The notes: a model not told the origin generated them from the sequence alone. 64,000 nt of DNA from Chloroherpetonaceae bacterium (GCA_025056565.1 JANWWA010000008.1:1-64000), one strand, 5' to 3'; shown: positions 52,314-61,276, numbered from the stretch's first letter. Made by a program: numbers and translations.

Positions 52314-52424
52314 ATGAGGCGACAACGGTAAAATATCGTGCAGTAAGGTGCATCAAGCAGCACTGCGCGCTGACTGACGGCAATTAGGAAAGAGAACTTA
52401 AACAACCACCTAAACCGAAAGACA

Positions 52425-52820
52425 ATGAAACACTTAACTTGGAAATCGCTATGGCTGGCAGCCTGCATAGCCCTGAGCGTCGGAATAGAAGCAAAAGCAC
52501 AAGAGCGCGGCAGTGAAAGGCCGTTGCTCCCACTCCTTCCTACACTTGAAGAATTGCGCACGCGCTTAAATCTCTCGCCTGAGCAAGAGGCAAAAATCAA
52601 AGCAATTTTGGAAGAAACCCGAGAAGCAATGCGAAAAGACAGAGAAGAAAGCGCAGGTGACCGCCGCATGGCATTAGGACGAATGCGAGAGAGGATTCAG
52701 ACAATGGATGAGCGTGTGCAAGCAGTGCTAACCGAAGAACAAAAAGCCACATATGCAAAAATGAAAGAGGAGCGGCGCGAGAAAATGCGCGAAGAATGGC
52801 GCCAGCGGCGCAGTGGGTAA
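52425..52820 (+). CDS. Spy/CpxP-like LTxxQ periplasmic protein
   Basis: 131 residues with a signal peptide (about 1-26, AKAQE). The mature part is a long charged helix set with LNLSPEQEAKI and VLTEEQKATY, which are the two LTxxQ-type motifs of Spy/CpxP. Those proteins are periplasmic chaperones or envelope-stress sensors. The C terminus is Glu/Arg-rich. It follows the DUF1800/DUF1501 pair by 112 bases and may be part of the same transcript. Confidence 0.85.
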   Translation: MKHLTWKSLWLAACIALSVGIEAKAQERGSERPLLPLLPTLEELRTRLNLSPEQEAKIKAILEETREAMRKDREESAGDRRMALGRMRERIQTMDERVQAVLTEEQKATYAKMKEERREKMREEWRQRRSG

Positions 52821-53071
52821 GCAGTTTTAAGAAATCATCAAATTTGTTTGGATAGGTAAAAAATTCAGACGGAAATTTTATGTTTGCACCAGTGTCTTCT
52901 CATTGTCATAGGTGTTGTTCTTTCTGCTACGGCGCCTCGAGGCTTGTTATGTCGGCTTTCAAGTCTCTGAGGCGTTTTTATTTTGCAAAAAGCCTGCCTG
53001 AGAACGGTTTTGCGTATTTTTGTGATTGAAAGTGAAAATTCAGAACAAAAACGCAAAATCAGGAGGAAAAA

Positions 53072-53524
53072 ATGTTCAGCATTCTTGAACGCGAGCAAAT
53101 GATTCAAGCAATGCGTGATGAGCTAACGCGGGCAGGTGTGAGAGAACTGCGCACGGCCGAAGAAGTGCGAGCGGCTCTGACAACGGCAAAGGGAGTCTCG
53201 GTGGTCTTCGTCAATTCAGTCTGTGGGTGTGCAGCAGGCAAGGCACGTCCGGGCTTTGTGATGTCGCTGCAGAACGAGATTGTCCCCGATAACCTCTTCA
53301 CTGTCTTTGCGGGGCAAGATAAGGAAGCCACCGAAGAAGCACGCAAGTTCTTTACCAACCAACCACCATCATCGCCTTCCATCGCTTTCCTGAAAGATGG
53401 GCAGTTTATGGGCATCATTCATCGGCATCAGATTGAAGCGCGCTCAGCCGAAATGATTGCAATGGAGCTGAAAAACATCTACAACAAATACTGCACGAAA
53501 AGAAACGAAGCTGCAGCTGTCTGA
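53072..53524 (+). CDS. Bacilliredoxin, BrxA/BrxB (YphP/YqiW) family
   Basis: 150 residues. The family CGC motif is in VFVNSVCGCAAGKARPG, and the thioredoxin-like fold continues with FTVFAGQDKEATEEARKFF and SPSIAFLKDG. Bacilliredoxins remove bacillithiol from S-bacillithiolated proteins. Whether this organism makes bacillithiol cannot be seen, although it is reported in Chlorobi/Bacteroidetes relatives. AGGAGG is 5 bases before the ATG, and TATTTTTG, a -7-like box, lies 50 bases before it. Confidence 0.9.
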   Translation: MFSILEREQMIQAMRDELTRAGVRELRTAEEVRAALTTAKGVSVVFVNSVCGCAAGKARPGFVMSLQNEIVPDNLFTVFAGQDKEATEEARKFFTNQPPSSPSIAFLKDGQFMGIIHRHQIEARSAEMIAMELKNIYNKYCTKRNEAAAV

Positions 53525-53537
53525 AGAGAAGGCGCAA

Positions 53538-53551
53538 CCCCCCAGTGGGGG
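53538..53551 (+). terminator. Short GC hairpin after the bacilliredoxin gene
   Basis: CCCCC/GGGGG with loop AGT, 14 bases past the stop. No T-run; weak. Confidence 0.35.
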
Positions 53552-53613
53552 AAACTAAATGCGAGCGAATCGGCAACATCGTAGCCTCCTGTCTCAGTCC
53601 CGACATAGAGAGC

Positions 53614-54333
53614 TTAGCAAAGTGCGACAATCAGATCTCCATTGTCGTCTTTGCTAAACTCAAAAGCTCTAAGGTCGCTCTGTGCAGGGGGCGCGATCAC
53701 CCTGCCTTGCTGCGTAAACTGTGAGCCATGGCAGCGGCAGGTCCAAATACCCTCTTGAAACACCATATTGCTGCAGCCAGCGTGTGTGCAGAAGCGAGAA
53801 AGCACAATGAATGATTCACCGAAGCGGGTGATACTTAGGTCAGAGCGAAAGTCCGTCGGCTGTGCAACTTGGCCGTCGTAGTTAAGAAACAGTGCTTCAC
53901 CAGTTTGTGGTAGAATAGAGCGAGACACGCGAATAGAAAGGAGAGCAGGCGAGCTTTCTGGCGAAAAGTCAGATTCGTTGCCATTATGGTCAAGCGCTGT
54001 TACTTTGTAATACCAGATGTCGCCGGCACGCACCGTTCTATCTTGCCACATGGTTTGCGAGGCATTCAGATGAGCAATCGGCTCAAAGCCGCGAGCTGGG
54101 GCAGCGCTACGGTAGAGCCTGTATCCTGCCAAGTCCATCAACGGTGTGCCATCGCGATTGGTGGTAACCGCCGGCCACGACACAGTAATTGCAAAAAGTG
54201 ACCCTTTTACCGCAATCGCCGCAGGTGCAGCAGGAGGAAGCGTATCTAAGCTGGTGGTGGGGCTAGGGCAACCGCATAGAGCCATACTAAATGCAAGTGC
54301 CGTAGAGTGCGTCAAAAAGTCACGTCGGTTCAT
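53614..54333 (-). CDS. FN3-Rieske [2Fe-2S] Tat lipoprotein
   Basis: 239 residues. The start MNRRDFL is a Tat-like twin-Arg signal ending in a lipobox LCGC (Cys22). Residues about 35-130 form a fibronectin type III domain (ITVSWPAVTT, YRLYRSA, WYYKVTALDHNGNESDFS). The C-terminal Rieske domain has ligands Cys182-Thr-His184 and Cys199-x-x-His202 (CTHAGC, CRCHGS), and Cys187 and Cys201 match the disulfide pair of bc1/b6f-type Rieske proteins. A membrane-anchored electron carrier outside the cytoplasm is predicted. It is not the Rieske subunit of a quinol oxidase complex in standard layout (no N-terminal helix of that type, no cytochrome b gene nearby). Confidence 0.88.
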   Translation of the reverse strand: MNRRDFLTHSTALAFSMALCGCPSPTTSLDTLPPAAPAAIAVKGSLFAITVSWPAVTTNRDGTPLMDLAGYRLYRSAAPARGFEPIAHLNASQTMWQDRTVRAGDIWYYKVTALDHNGNESDFSPESSPALLSIRVSRSILPQTGEALFLNYDGQVAQPTDFRSDLSITRFGESFIVLSRFCTHAGCSNMVFQEGIWTCRCHGSQFTQQGRVIAPPAQSDLRAFEFSKDDNGDLIVALC

Positions 54334-54471
54334 CAGGTTGCGCTTGAGAAAAGGAATGAAGTAAAGCCTGCTGCGTAAAAACCCATTTCAGCACTTAGAA
54401 AATCCATACCGAACCAATGTAGTATCGGTATATTTCCTGCAGCGGTAATTTAACTCAAACCTGCTTATTCC

Positions 54472-55458
54472 TTGTCAAACGGCGCAATTGACACGCAAGA
54501 CTGGCAGCATTTAAACAAGTTGCGCGAGTGCTTCTTAGAAGGCAGAGCGGGTGAGCAAGATTACTGGTCAACTCGGCGTCTGCTGGAGCTGTATGACCAA
54601 ACCTTTGCGCAGCGCATAGCTTGGAAGTGGCAGTATGTGTTAGCAGAGCTAATGCGGCTGGGCTGGAAGTTACCAGATGCGCCGCTTCTCGATTGGGGGT
54701 GTGGCACAGGTATCGCCGCACGGGTGGTGTTGCGCACCTTCAGCATACCTCAACCGAAGCTATGGCTGTATGACCGTTCCCCACTTGCAGTAGAAGTCGC
54801 AACCAACAAAATCCGCCAAGAATATCCCAATGTGTCGATTCTACCGTTTGAAGCCCATAAGTCATATCAAGGCACCGTATTGCTCAGCCACATCATCACG
54901 GAGCTAAGTGAAGAGGCGCAGCAAGCACTGCTAACGAAGTTGCGTGAGGCGACTGCGGTGCTTTGGGTGGAGTCAGGAGATTATCGCGCCAGCCGCAAGT
55001 TGATTGATGTGCGGGAATCTTTGCGAGCAGCATTTCAAGTCGTAGCGCCCTGTACGCATCAAAGCAAGTGCGGCTTGCTTGCAGAGAAAAACAAGGTGCA
55101 TTGGTGTCATCATTTTGCAAAGCCGCCAGCCGAAGCCTTTACCGATGAGCGCTGGGCTGTGTTCAAACAGAAGTTAGGCATTGACTTATCTGATTTACCG
55201 CTGTCTTATCTGGTGTTGGATAAGCGCTCACTTTCACTACCAGCATCAGGGGTTTCTCGCATGATTGGCAGAGTGCGGCTCTACAAGGGGTATGCCTTAC
55301 TCCTCGTGTGCTCAGCCGACGGTGTAGCAGAGTATCGTTTGCAGGAACGAGAGTTGAAAGAAGCCTATCGGCAAATTAAGAAAGGGAAACTGGATACGCT
55401 GCTAAGGCTCAGCGTGGCAGAAGGCGAAATTAGGGCATTGCAAGCGATTTCAAAGTAA
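54472..55458 (+). CDS. Rsm22/METTL17-family ribosome assembly protein
   Basis: 328 residues. The methyltransferase-like SAM motif is LLDWGCGTG (about 72-80). The Rsm22 signature is PCTHQSKCGL...WCHHF (Cys194, Cys200, Cys212), and a fourth Cys in LLVCSADG (Cys280) fits the four-Cys Fe-S site reported for this family. In eukaryotes Rsm22/METTL17 is a mitochondrial small-subunit assembly factor; the bacterial role is uncertain. The first codon is a TTG at 54472; no closer ATG fits, so the start is insecure. It lies 38 bases before aroK. Confidence 0.8.
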   Translation: MSNGAIDTQDWQHLNKLRECFLEGRAGEQDYWSTRRLLELYDQTFAQRIAWKWQYVLAELMRLGWKLPDAPLLDWGCGTGIAARVVLRTFSIPQPKLWLYDRSPLAVEVATNKIRQEYPNVSILPFEAHKSYQGTVLLSHIITELSEEAQQALLTKLREATAVLWVESGDYRASRKLIDVRESLRAAFQVVAPCTHQSKCGLLAEKNKVHWCHHFAKPPAEAFTDERWAVFKQKLGIDLSDLPLSYLVLDKRSLSLPASGVSRMIGRVRLYKGYALLLVCSADGVAEYRLQERELKEAYRQIKKGKLDTLLRLSVAEGEIRALQAISK

Positions 55459-55496
55459 TTTGCATAAATTTTAGAAGGCATTTTTGAGCAATCTGA

Positions 55497-56084
55497 ATGG
55501 TGAAAAGTATGCAGAAGAAGCCAAACCTTATTTTTCTGACCGGATTTAGCACGGCAGGAAAATCGACGATTGGGCCGATTCTGGCTAACTCGCTAGGCTA
55601 CGACTTTGTTGATATTGACAAAGCCATCGTGGAGAAAGAAAAAAAGTCAGTGGTAGAGATTTTTCGAGAAAAAGGAGAGGCTTACTTTCGGCAGTTAGAG
55701 TATGAGCTTTTGCAGCGCTATGCACAAGCTGAAAACCTTGTGGTGGCGTTAGGGGGTGGCACGCTGGAGAATGACAAGAGCTTTGACATCGTCAAAGATT
55801 CTGGCACGATTATCTACTTAAAGTCCGAAATTGAGACGCTCACTAAACGACTGGCTAACAAAGACGATAGACCCCTGATGAAAGCTGAAAATGGAGAGCG
55901 GCTCTCACCAGAGGAGTTGCGTCGGCGTGTAGAGCAGCTTTTGCTAAATCGGGAAGACCGCTACCAAAGTCACTCTGTTATCTCCATTTCAACCGACCAG
56001 TATCCAATCGGGAAGACTGTCGAGCTACTGACGCGTCAGATTGAGCGGTATCTGAAAGAGCAAGCACGCCTTGCAGAGGAGTGA
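55497..56084 (+). CDS. aroK: Shikimate kinase
   Basis: 195 residues. Walker A is FLTGFSTAGKSTIG, Walker B/shikimate-binding DIDKAIVE, an EAYFRQLEYELL segment holds the shikimate-binding Arg, and ALGGGT is the family's GGG loop. A second Arg-rich lid is NKDDRPL. It phosphorylates shikimate at C3 in the cytoplasm (aromatic amino-acid pathway). aroB follows 28 bases later. The start is ATG at 55497. Confidence 0.95.
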   Translation: MVKSMQKKPNLIFLTGFSTAGKSTIGPILANSLGYDFVDIDKAIVEKEKKSVVEIFREKGEAYFRQLEYELLQRYAQAENLVVALGGGTLENDKSFDIVKDSGTIIYLKSEIETLTKRLANKDDRPLMKAENGERLSPEELRRRVEQLLLNREDRYQSHSVISISTDQYPIGKTVELLTRQIERYLKEQARLAEE

Positions 56085-56112
56085 AGGGCGCTATGGCGTA
56101 AGCCAATCAAAA

Positions 56113-57198
56113 ATGAGTGAAGTGCTTATCTCACATCGTCTAGCCAGTGACTTGGCAGATATTTGCAATAAGCATCAGAGTGCCAAGCGGCTGGTGTTGT
56201 GTATTGACCAGCATGTTGATACTTACTTTGGCACACCCCTCTGTTTAGAGCTGCGCAAGGAAAATTTTGTGGTGCACAAAACGCTGGTGCCAGCCAGTGA
56301 GCGCAGCAAGTCTCTGGCCATGGCAAATCGGCTGTATGGCGAGTGGGTGCGTGCAGGGGTAGATAGAACCTACACGGTTGTGGCGGTGGGTGGCGGTGTC
56401 GTGGGCGACCTTGCAGGGTTTGTCGCAGCCAGCTACATGCGCGGCTTACCGCTGGTGCATATTCCTACGACGCTCTTGGCAATGGTTGACTCAGCCATTG
56501 GCGGCAAAGTTGCAATTAATCACCCAGCAGGAAAAAATCTGATTGGATTTTTCTACGAAGCCAGTGCAACGCTCATTGACCCAGCTTTTTTGCGCACGCT
56601 CCCACCGCGCGAGATATTTTCAGGGCTGGCAGAAGTGCTAAAGTATGCCCTCATCGGTGATAGGACATTCTTCAGCTTTTTGGAGGAGCAGTTTGAAGCC
56701 ATTGTGGCACAGCGTCCGCCTTTAGTGGAAGCCATCAAGCGCTGCGTAGCAATGAAACAGCGTATTGTAAAGCTGGATTTTAGAGAAACCACTGGACTGC
56801 GTGCAAGACTAAATTTCGGGCATACTTTCGCGCACGCTTTGGAAAAGCTGGCGCACTACAGATTTTTGCGACACGGTGAAGCGGTGCTCTTTGGAATGCT
56901 CTGTGCATCGGCATTATCAATGCAGTTGGGGCTGCTGGCAGAAAACGAAGCAAAGCGAATTGTTCAAATCGCTAAGCGCTTCAATGTCAAGCGCACCGTG
57001 GCAGAGCGATATTTTCTTGAGCGCAGTGAAAAGGAAATTGAGCAAGCGATGCAGAGCGACAAGAAAAAAGCAAATGGCGTGCTACGCTTTGTATTGCTAC
57101 GGCAAATCGGGGAAGCCTTTCTCTCAGAAAGCCCTGTGCAATCACACATCTTGCAGCGTGCCATCAAGGAGGCGAAACAATGGTGGAAGGAAAGGTAA
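56113..57198 (+). CDS. aroB: 3-dehydroquinate synthase
   Basis: 361 residues from the ATG at 56113; a longer upstream reading begins in aroK and has no ribosome site. Conserved sites are VAVGGGVVGDLAGFVAASYMRG (NAD loop), PTTLLAMVDSAIGGKVAINH, and the metal ligands in FGHTFAHALEK and RHGEAVLFGM. It converts DAHP to dehydroquinate, the second step of the shikimate pathway. The last codons overlap the start of a 51-residue membrane protein gene. Confidence 0.96.
   Translation: MSEVLISHRLASDLADICNKHQSAKRLVLCIDQHVDTYFGTPLCLELRKENFVVHKTLVPASERSKSLAMANRLYGEWVRAGVDRTYTVVAVGGGVVGDLAGFVAASYMRGLPLVHIPTTLLAMVDSAIGGKVAINHPAGKNLIGFFYEASATLIDPAFLRTLPPREIFSGLAEVLKYALIGDRTFFSFLEEQFEAIVAQRPPLVEAIKRCVAMKQRIVKLDFRETTGLRARLNFGHTFAHALEKLAHYRFLRHGEAVLFGMLCASALSMQLGLLAENEAKRIVQIAKRFNVKRTVAERYFLERSEKEIEQAMQSDKKKANGVLRFVLLRQIGEAFLSESPVQSHILQRAIKEAKQWWKER
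57166..57172 (+). promoter_or_regulatory. Strong Shine-Dalgarno site of the 51-residue gene
   Basis: AAGGAGG, 7 bases before the ATG at 57180, inside the aroB 3' end. It decides that the small frame is likely translated. Confidence 0.65.
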
Positions 57199-57335
57199 AT
57201 CAACCCTCGTCACCCAAGAAAGAACCGGTGATTAAGGTATTCGGGCGGTGGTTTTATCGAATCGTGCTCACGCTCATTATTGTGCAAATCTTGATAGCGT
57301 TAGGCAAATGGGCAAAGAGTTGCTTTTACTTCTAA
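57180..57335 (+). CDS. 51-residue single-pass membrane protein
   Basis: Short gene overlapping the last 19 bases of aroB in another frame. It begins MVEGKVNQPSSPKKEP, a polar, Lys-rich N terminus. A hydrophobic helix follows (about 26-41; YRIVLTLIIVQILIALG) with a short C-terminal tail KWAKSCFYF. The predicted topology is one membrane helix. It has an excellent AAGGAGG ribosome site and ends inside the following terminator stem. No family recognised. The aroK-aroB position suggests co-transcription, not a function. Confidence 0.6.
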   Translation: MVEGKVNQPSSPKKEPVIKVFGRWFYRIVLTLIIVQILIALGKWAKSCFYF

Positions 57336-57345
57336 CTCTTTGCCC
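57310..57345 (+). terminator. Perfect 12-bp hairpin after aroB and the small gene
   Basis: GGGCAAAGAGTT (57310-57321) pairs with AACTCTTTGCCC (57334-57345) over a 12-nt loop. The left arm, the loop and the start of the right arm include the last codons and the stop of the 51-residue gene. No T-run follows, so it may act through another termination mode or stabilise the transcript end. Confidence 0.65.
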
Positions 57346-57397
57346 GTGTCCTCATGTCGTCCGAAGGGGAAAAGAGGAAGCTATGGCAGCGCGCAAG

Positions 57398-58555
57398 TTA
57401 GGCGGCGCGCAAGAGCGAGCGCGCAATCACAATGCGCTGCACTTCGGAAGTGCCCTCGTAAATCTCTGTGATTTTGGCATCGCGTAGGTAGCGTTCAACT
57501 TCATACTCCTGCACATAACCATATCCGCCATGAATCTGAACCGCTTCCAGTGCCGCTTTCACCGCAACTTTTGAGGCATAGAGCTTTGCCATCGCAGAGT
57601 GCTGTGAATGGGGCAAGTGTTGGTCTTTGCGCCAAGCGGCTTCGTAGGTAAGCATTCGGGCGGCTTCAAGTTCAGTAGCCATATCTGCCAACTTCATCTG
57701 AATCGCTTGATGCTCAATGAGCAATTTACCGAATGACTTGCGCTCTTTGGCGTATTTGAGAGAGCGCTCCAGCGAGGCAGCTGCAATGCCCAAAGCCTGT
57801 GCCGCAATGCCAATGCGTCCGCCGTCCAGCGTCTTCATCGCTATCTTGAAACCTTCGCCTTCAACGCCGAGCAAGTTCTCCAGCGGAATACGGCAATCCG
57901 TAAAGCCAAGCGAGCACGTGTCGGAGGAGCGGATGCCAAGCTTTTTTTCCTTCTTTAAGATTTCAAAGCCGGGTGTATTGCGCTCAACAAGGAAAGCCGA
58001 AATACCGTGCGCGCCTTTGGATTTGTCTGTCATGGCAAATACAAGATACAGCTCAGCCGTTGTGCCATTCGTAATCCAGTTCTTCGTGCCATTGAGCACC
58101 CAGAAGTTGCCATCTCGCACGGCTGTTGTGCTCTGGGCTGTGGCGTCCGAGCCAGCATTTGGCTCAGAGAGACAAAATGCGCCAATGTAGAGCTTGCCAT
58201 CTTTCTGACCTTTGGCAAGCGGGCGCAGATACTTTTCCTTTTGCTCAGGCGTGCCATACTCGCTAAGTGCCCAACAGATGAGCGAATTATTGACCGACAT
58301 AATGACTCCGACGGACGCATCCGCTTTGGAAATTTCTTCCATCGCCAGCACATAGCTGAGCGTATCCATTCCAGCGCCATCGTATTCCGTTGGGGCAAGC
58401 ATACCCAGAAAACCTAACTCACCTAACTTCATTGCAATCTCGTAGGGAAACTCAGACGTCTCATCGCGCGCTATGGCGTCGGTAATTTCAGTGCGCGCAA
58501 AATCTCGCGCAGTTTGCTGAATCATCAGCTGTTCTTCAGAAAAGGCAAATCTCAT
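57398..58555 (-). CDS. Acyl-CoA dehydrogenase
   Basis: 385 residues, standard size. N-terminal helices start FSEEQLMIQQTARDFARTEI; signature segments are GAFCLSEPNAGSDA (FAD/substrate loop) and FWVLNGTKNWITNG. The catalytic Glu is in ITEIYEGTSEVQRIVIAR, in the position of short/medium-chain dehydrogenases. It oxidises acyl-CoA to enoyl-CoA and passes electrons to ETF in the cytoplasm. No ETF or other beta-oxidation gene is adjacent; chain-length preference is not predictable. Confidence 0.95.
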   Translation of the reverse strand: MRFAFSEEQLMIQQTARDFARTEITDAIARDETSEFPYEIAMKLGELGFLGMLAPTEYDGAGMDTLSYVLAMEEISKADASVGVIMSVNNSLICWALSEYGTPEQKEKYLRPLAKGQKDGKLYIGAFCLSEPNAGSDATAQSTTAVRDGNFWVLNGTKNWITNGTTAELYLVFAMTDKSKGAHGISAFLVERNTPGFEILKKEKKLGIRSSDTCSLGFTDCRIPLENLLGVEGEGFKIAMKTLDGGRIGIAAQALGIAAASLERSLKYAKERKSFGKLLIEHQAIQMKLADMATELEAARMLTYEAAWRKDQHLPHSQHSAMAKLYASKVAVKAALEAVQIHGGYGYVQEYEVERYLRDAKITEIYEGTSEVQRIVIARSLLRAA

Positions 58556-58728
58556 TGTCGTTACAGATTAAGTTGCCAGAAGATGTGTGAAATTACGTGT
58601 TTGCAATACACTCTCCCAAGCGCAGGGTGCAGCGGTCACGGCTGCACTCCCGATTCCGACAAAAGTAGAAAGTTCCTCTCTTTTGAAGGAAAGGAAGCAA
58701 AGGAAGTTCATGCTTAGAAAGAAGCTAA

Positions 58729-58743
58729 CGCCTTAGAAAGGCG
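58729..58743 (-). terminator. Hairpin directly after the topA stop
   Basis: On the minus strand CGCCTT/AAGGCG with a TCT loop sits immediately past the topA TAG, followed by a T-containing tract (TTAGCTTCTTTC). A weak terminator is possible. Confidence 0.4.
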
Positions 58744-61197
58744 CTACGATTCTGTGTCGAAAGCTTTTGCAAGTTCAGCTTGTGAGTCAATGATGTCTTC
58801 TATCTTCATGGAGAAGTCAAGCGGTGTGCCGTCCAGCATTTTGAGTTCAACGGGTGGAAACTTTGCTTCGTGGTCTTTGTAGGCTGCTGTCCACCTCGCT
58901 TGTTCAGCTTCGCTGAGTTCCTTTAGGGAGCGAAGACCGCGGCACTTCGGAAAGCGCGTGCAACTAAGCCACAAGCCACGCTTGCTACTGCGCAGATACA
59001 TCGGGGCGCCACACTTTGGACAGGAGACGTCAGTTTGCAAGGGTGGCATCTTAGGAGGTTCCACGCGGCCATACTTATCCAAATTCAAGACACTGTCGCA
59101 GTCAGGATAATTGGTGCAAGCTAAGAAGCGACCAAACTTGCCTTGCCGCACGACCATTCGCCCCGTCTCGCACTTTGGGCACTTGATACCTGTTTCAAGC
59201 GGCGCTGCCTTCTGCACGCTAATGGGTTTCACATTGCGACACTTCGGATAGCGAGAGCAGCCCAAAAACTTGCCTGACTTTGTCCACTTGACAATCATTT
59301 TACCTTCGCCGCAGACATCGCATGTTTCGGCATTGTCGTTTTGCGGCAAAATGGGGGATGCCTGACGCAACTCCAGAGCTTTTTCAAACGGAATGTAGAA
59401 GCGGTCAAGCACGCCTTCGTAGCTGTCTTCGCCTGTGGCCACCTTATCCAAGTCCTCCTCCATCTTGGCTGTAAATTCCACATTGAATAGCTCGGGGAAG
59501 TTGGCGATAAGAATTTTGTTTACATCTTTACCAAGTTCTGTTGGGTAAAGCCGCCTGTCGCGAATTTCAACATAGTTGCGCTCAACTAGCGTGGAAAGAA
59601 TCGTCGCATAGGTGGAGGGGCGACCGATGCCGTAGTTGTCCAGTTCCTTGACCAGACTGGCTTCAGTGTAGCGAGCAGGTGGCTTAGTGAAGTGTTGCTG
59701 CTCTCTGAGGGAGCCTAGCTGGAGCGCATCTTGCTCCTTGATGTGTTTTGGCAAGATGGTTTTTTCCTCACTGCTCTCGCTATCCTCTTTGGTCGATTTG
59801 CGCTCTTCGTAGTCCAGTTCTTGGGCATCACCGTAGAGCCGAAGAAAACCTTCAAAGAGAATGACGCTGCCAGAAGCGCGAAAGAGAAATCGCTCATCAG
59901 AATCAGAGATATCAACGCTGGTTTGTTCCAGCTCCGCCGGTGACATCTGTGAAGCAAGAAAGCGTTTCCAGATCAGCTCATAGAGCCGATACTGGTCGCG
60001 CGTGAGGAATTTCTCAACCGCCTTCGGCGTGCGGTCGACGGAAGTGGGACGAATAGCCTCGTGGGCATCTTGCGCCGATTCAGCGCTTTTGTATTCGACA
60101 GGCGACTCAGGCACAAACGCATGACCAAATTGCTGCGTGATGAATTCACGGGCTTCGGCTTGTGCTTCTTTGCTAATGCGCTTGGAGTCCGTGCGCATAT
60201 AGGTAATCAGCCCCACAGCGCCTTCTGAGCCAAGCTCAATGCCTTCGTAGAGCTGCTGCGCAAGCAGCATCGTCTTCTTTGAACCAAAGCCAAGCTGATT
60301 CGAGGCAGCCTGCTGCAGAAGGGAAGTGGTAAATGGAGCAGGCGGATTGCGCCGGAGTTTACGCCGACGAATTTCACGAATCCGATAAAGCCGCTGCTGA
60401 ATTTCAGCTGCAAGAGCTTTGGCCGCAGTTTCATTTGGAATCTCAAGCTCTTTGCCGTCGACTTTGACAAGCTTGGCGACAATCTTTTCACCGCGCTCCG
60501 TGAGAAACTCTGCGACAATGGACCAGTACTCCTTTGGCTCAAAGGCCTCAATTTCTGCTTCTCGCTCGCAAACCAAACGCAAGGCAACGGATTGAACGCG
60601 TCCAGCAGAAAGCCCACGCAGAACTGTCTCCCAAAGGAAGGGACTGACTTTGTAGCCCACGATTTTATCCATCGCTTGGCGTGCTTGCTGTGAGCGCACC
60701 AGCTTATAGTCAATCTCTTTGGGGTGTTCAATAGCCTCACGGACGGCTTTCGGCGTAATTTCATTGAATAGCACGCGGTGAATAGGCTTGTGCAAATCTT
60801 CGATTTCATTAGAGATATGCCAAGCAATCGCTTCGCCTTCTCGGTCAGGGTCAGTGGCAATAAAGACTTCGCTGGATTCTTTCGCCAGCTTTTTCATTTC
60901 GCGCACGATTTTTTCTTTGCCAGCGATAATTTCGTAGCGCGGTTCGTAGTGATGCTCGAAGTTGATACCGATTTCTTTGCGCGGCAATTCTTTGATATGC
61001 CCCACCGATGCAAACACAGTGAAATCCTTGCCAAGATACTTGTTAATTGTCTTTGCCTTTGCAGGTGATTCGACAATCACAAGGCGCTTGCCTTTAGCGC
61101 GACCATTCTGAGATGAGGCAGTGTCAGCCTGCAAAGGAGCAGATGCTTGCTCCGACACAGAAGTATTATGATAAGCGGTGCGTTTCTTTGCAGCCAT
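58744..61197 (-). CDS. topA: DNA topoisomerase I
   Basis: 817 residues from the ATG at 61197; a TTG 9 codons earlier is unlikely. The TOPRIM domain starts KRLVIVESPAKAKTINKYLG, with DPDREGEAIAWH. The catalytic Tyr is in GLITYMRTDSKRIS. Three C-terminal four-Cys zinc ribbons follow (CDVC/CSRYPKC, CPKC/CTNYPDC, CPKC/CTRFPKC), a count seen in many bacterial TopA enzymes. The protein relaxes negatively supercoiled DNA. A well-formed Bacteroidetes-type promoter lies 80 bases upstream. Confidence 0.97.
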   Translation of the reverse strand: MAAKKRTAYHNTSVSEQASAPLQADTASSQNGRAKGKRLVIVESPAKAKTINKYLGKDFTVFASVGHIKELPRKEIGINFEHHYEPRYEIIAGKEKIVREMKKLAKESSEVFIATDPDREGEAIAWHISNEIEDLHKPIHRVLFNEITPKAVREAIEHPKEIDYKLVRSQQARQAMDKIVGYKVSPFLWETVLRGLSAGRVQSVALRLVCEREAEIEAFEPKEYWSIVAEFLTERGEKIVAKLVKVDGKELEIPNETAAKALAAEIQQRLYRIREIRRRKLRRNPPAPFTTSLLQQAASNQLGFGSKKTMLLAQQLYEGIELGSEGAVGLITYMRTDSKRISKEAQAEAREFITQQFGHAFVPESPVEYKSAESAQDAHEAIRPTSVDRTPKAVEKFLTRDQYRLYELIWKRFLASQMSPAELEQTSVDISDSDERFLFRASGSVILFEGFLRLYGDAQELDYEERKSTKEDSESSEEKTILPKHIKEQDALQLGSLREQQHFTKPPARYTEASLVKELDNYGIGRPSTYATILSTLVERNYVEIRDRRLYPTELGKDVNKILIANFPELFNVEFTAKMEEDLDKVATGEDSYEGVLDRFYIPFEKALELRQASPILPQNDNAETCDVCGEGKMIVKWTKSGKFLGCSRYPKCRNVKPISVQKAAPLETGIKCPKCETGRMVVRQGKFGRFLACTNYPDCDSVLNLDKYGRVEPPKMPPLQTDVSCPKCGAPMYLRSSKRGLWLSCTRFPKCRGLRSLKELSEAEQARWTAAYKDHEAKFPPVELKMLDGTPLDFSMKIEDIIDSQAELAKAFDTES

Positions 61198-61276
61198 ATC
61201 GTCTTTGAAAGGTTTAAGCGGCAAAACCGCTTGAATTCAAACAAAGAGAACAAACATAAGTTCCAAAAAAGTTGGG

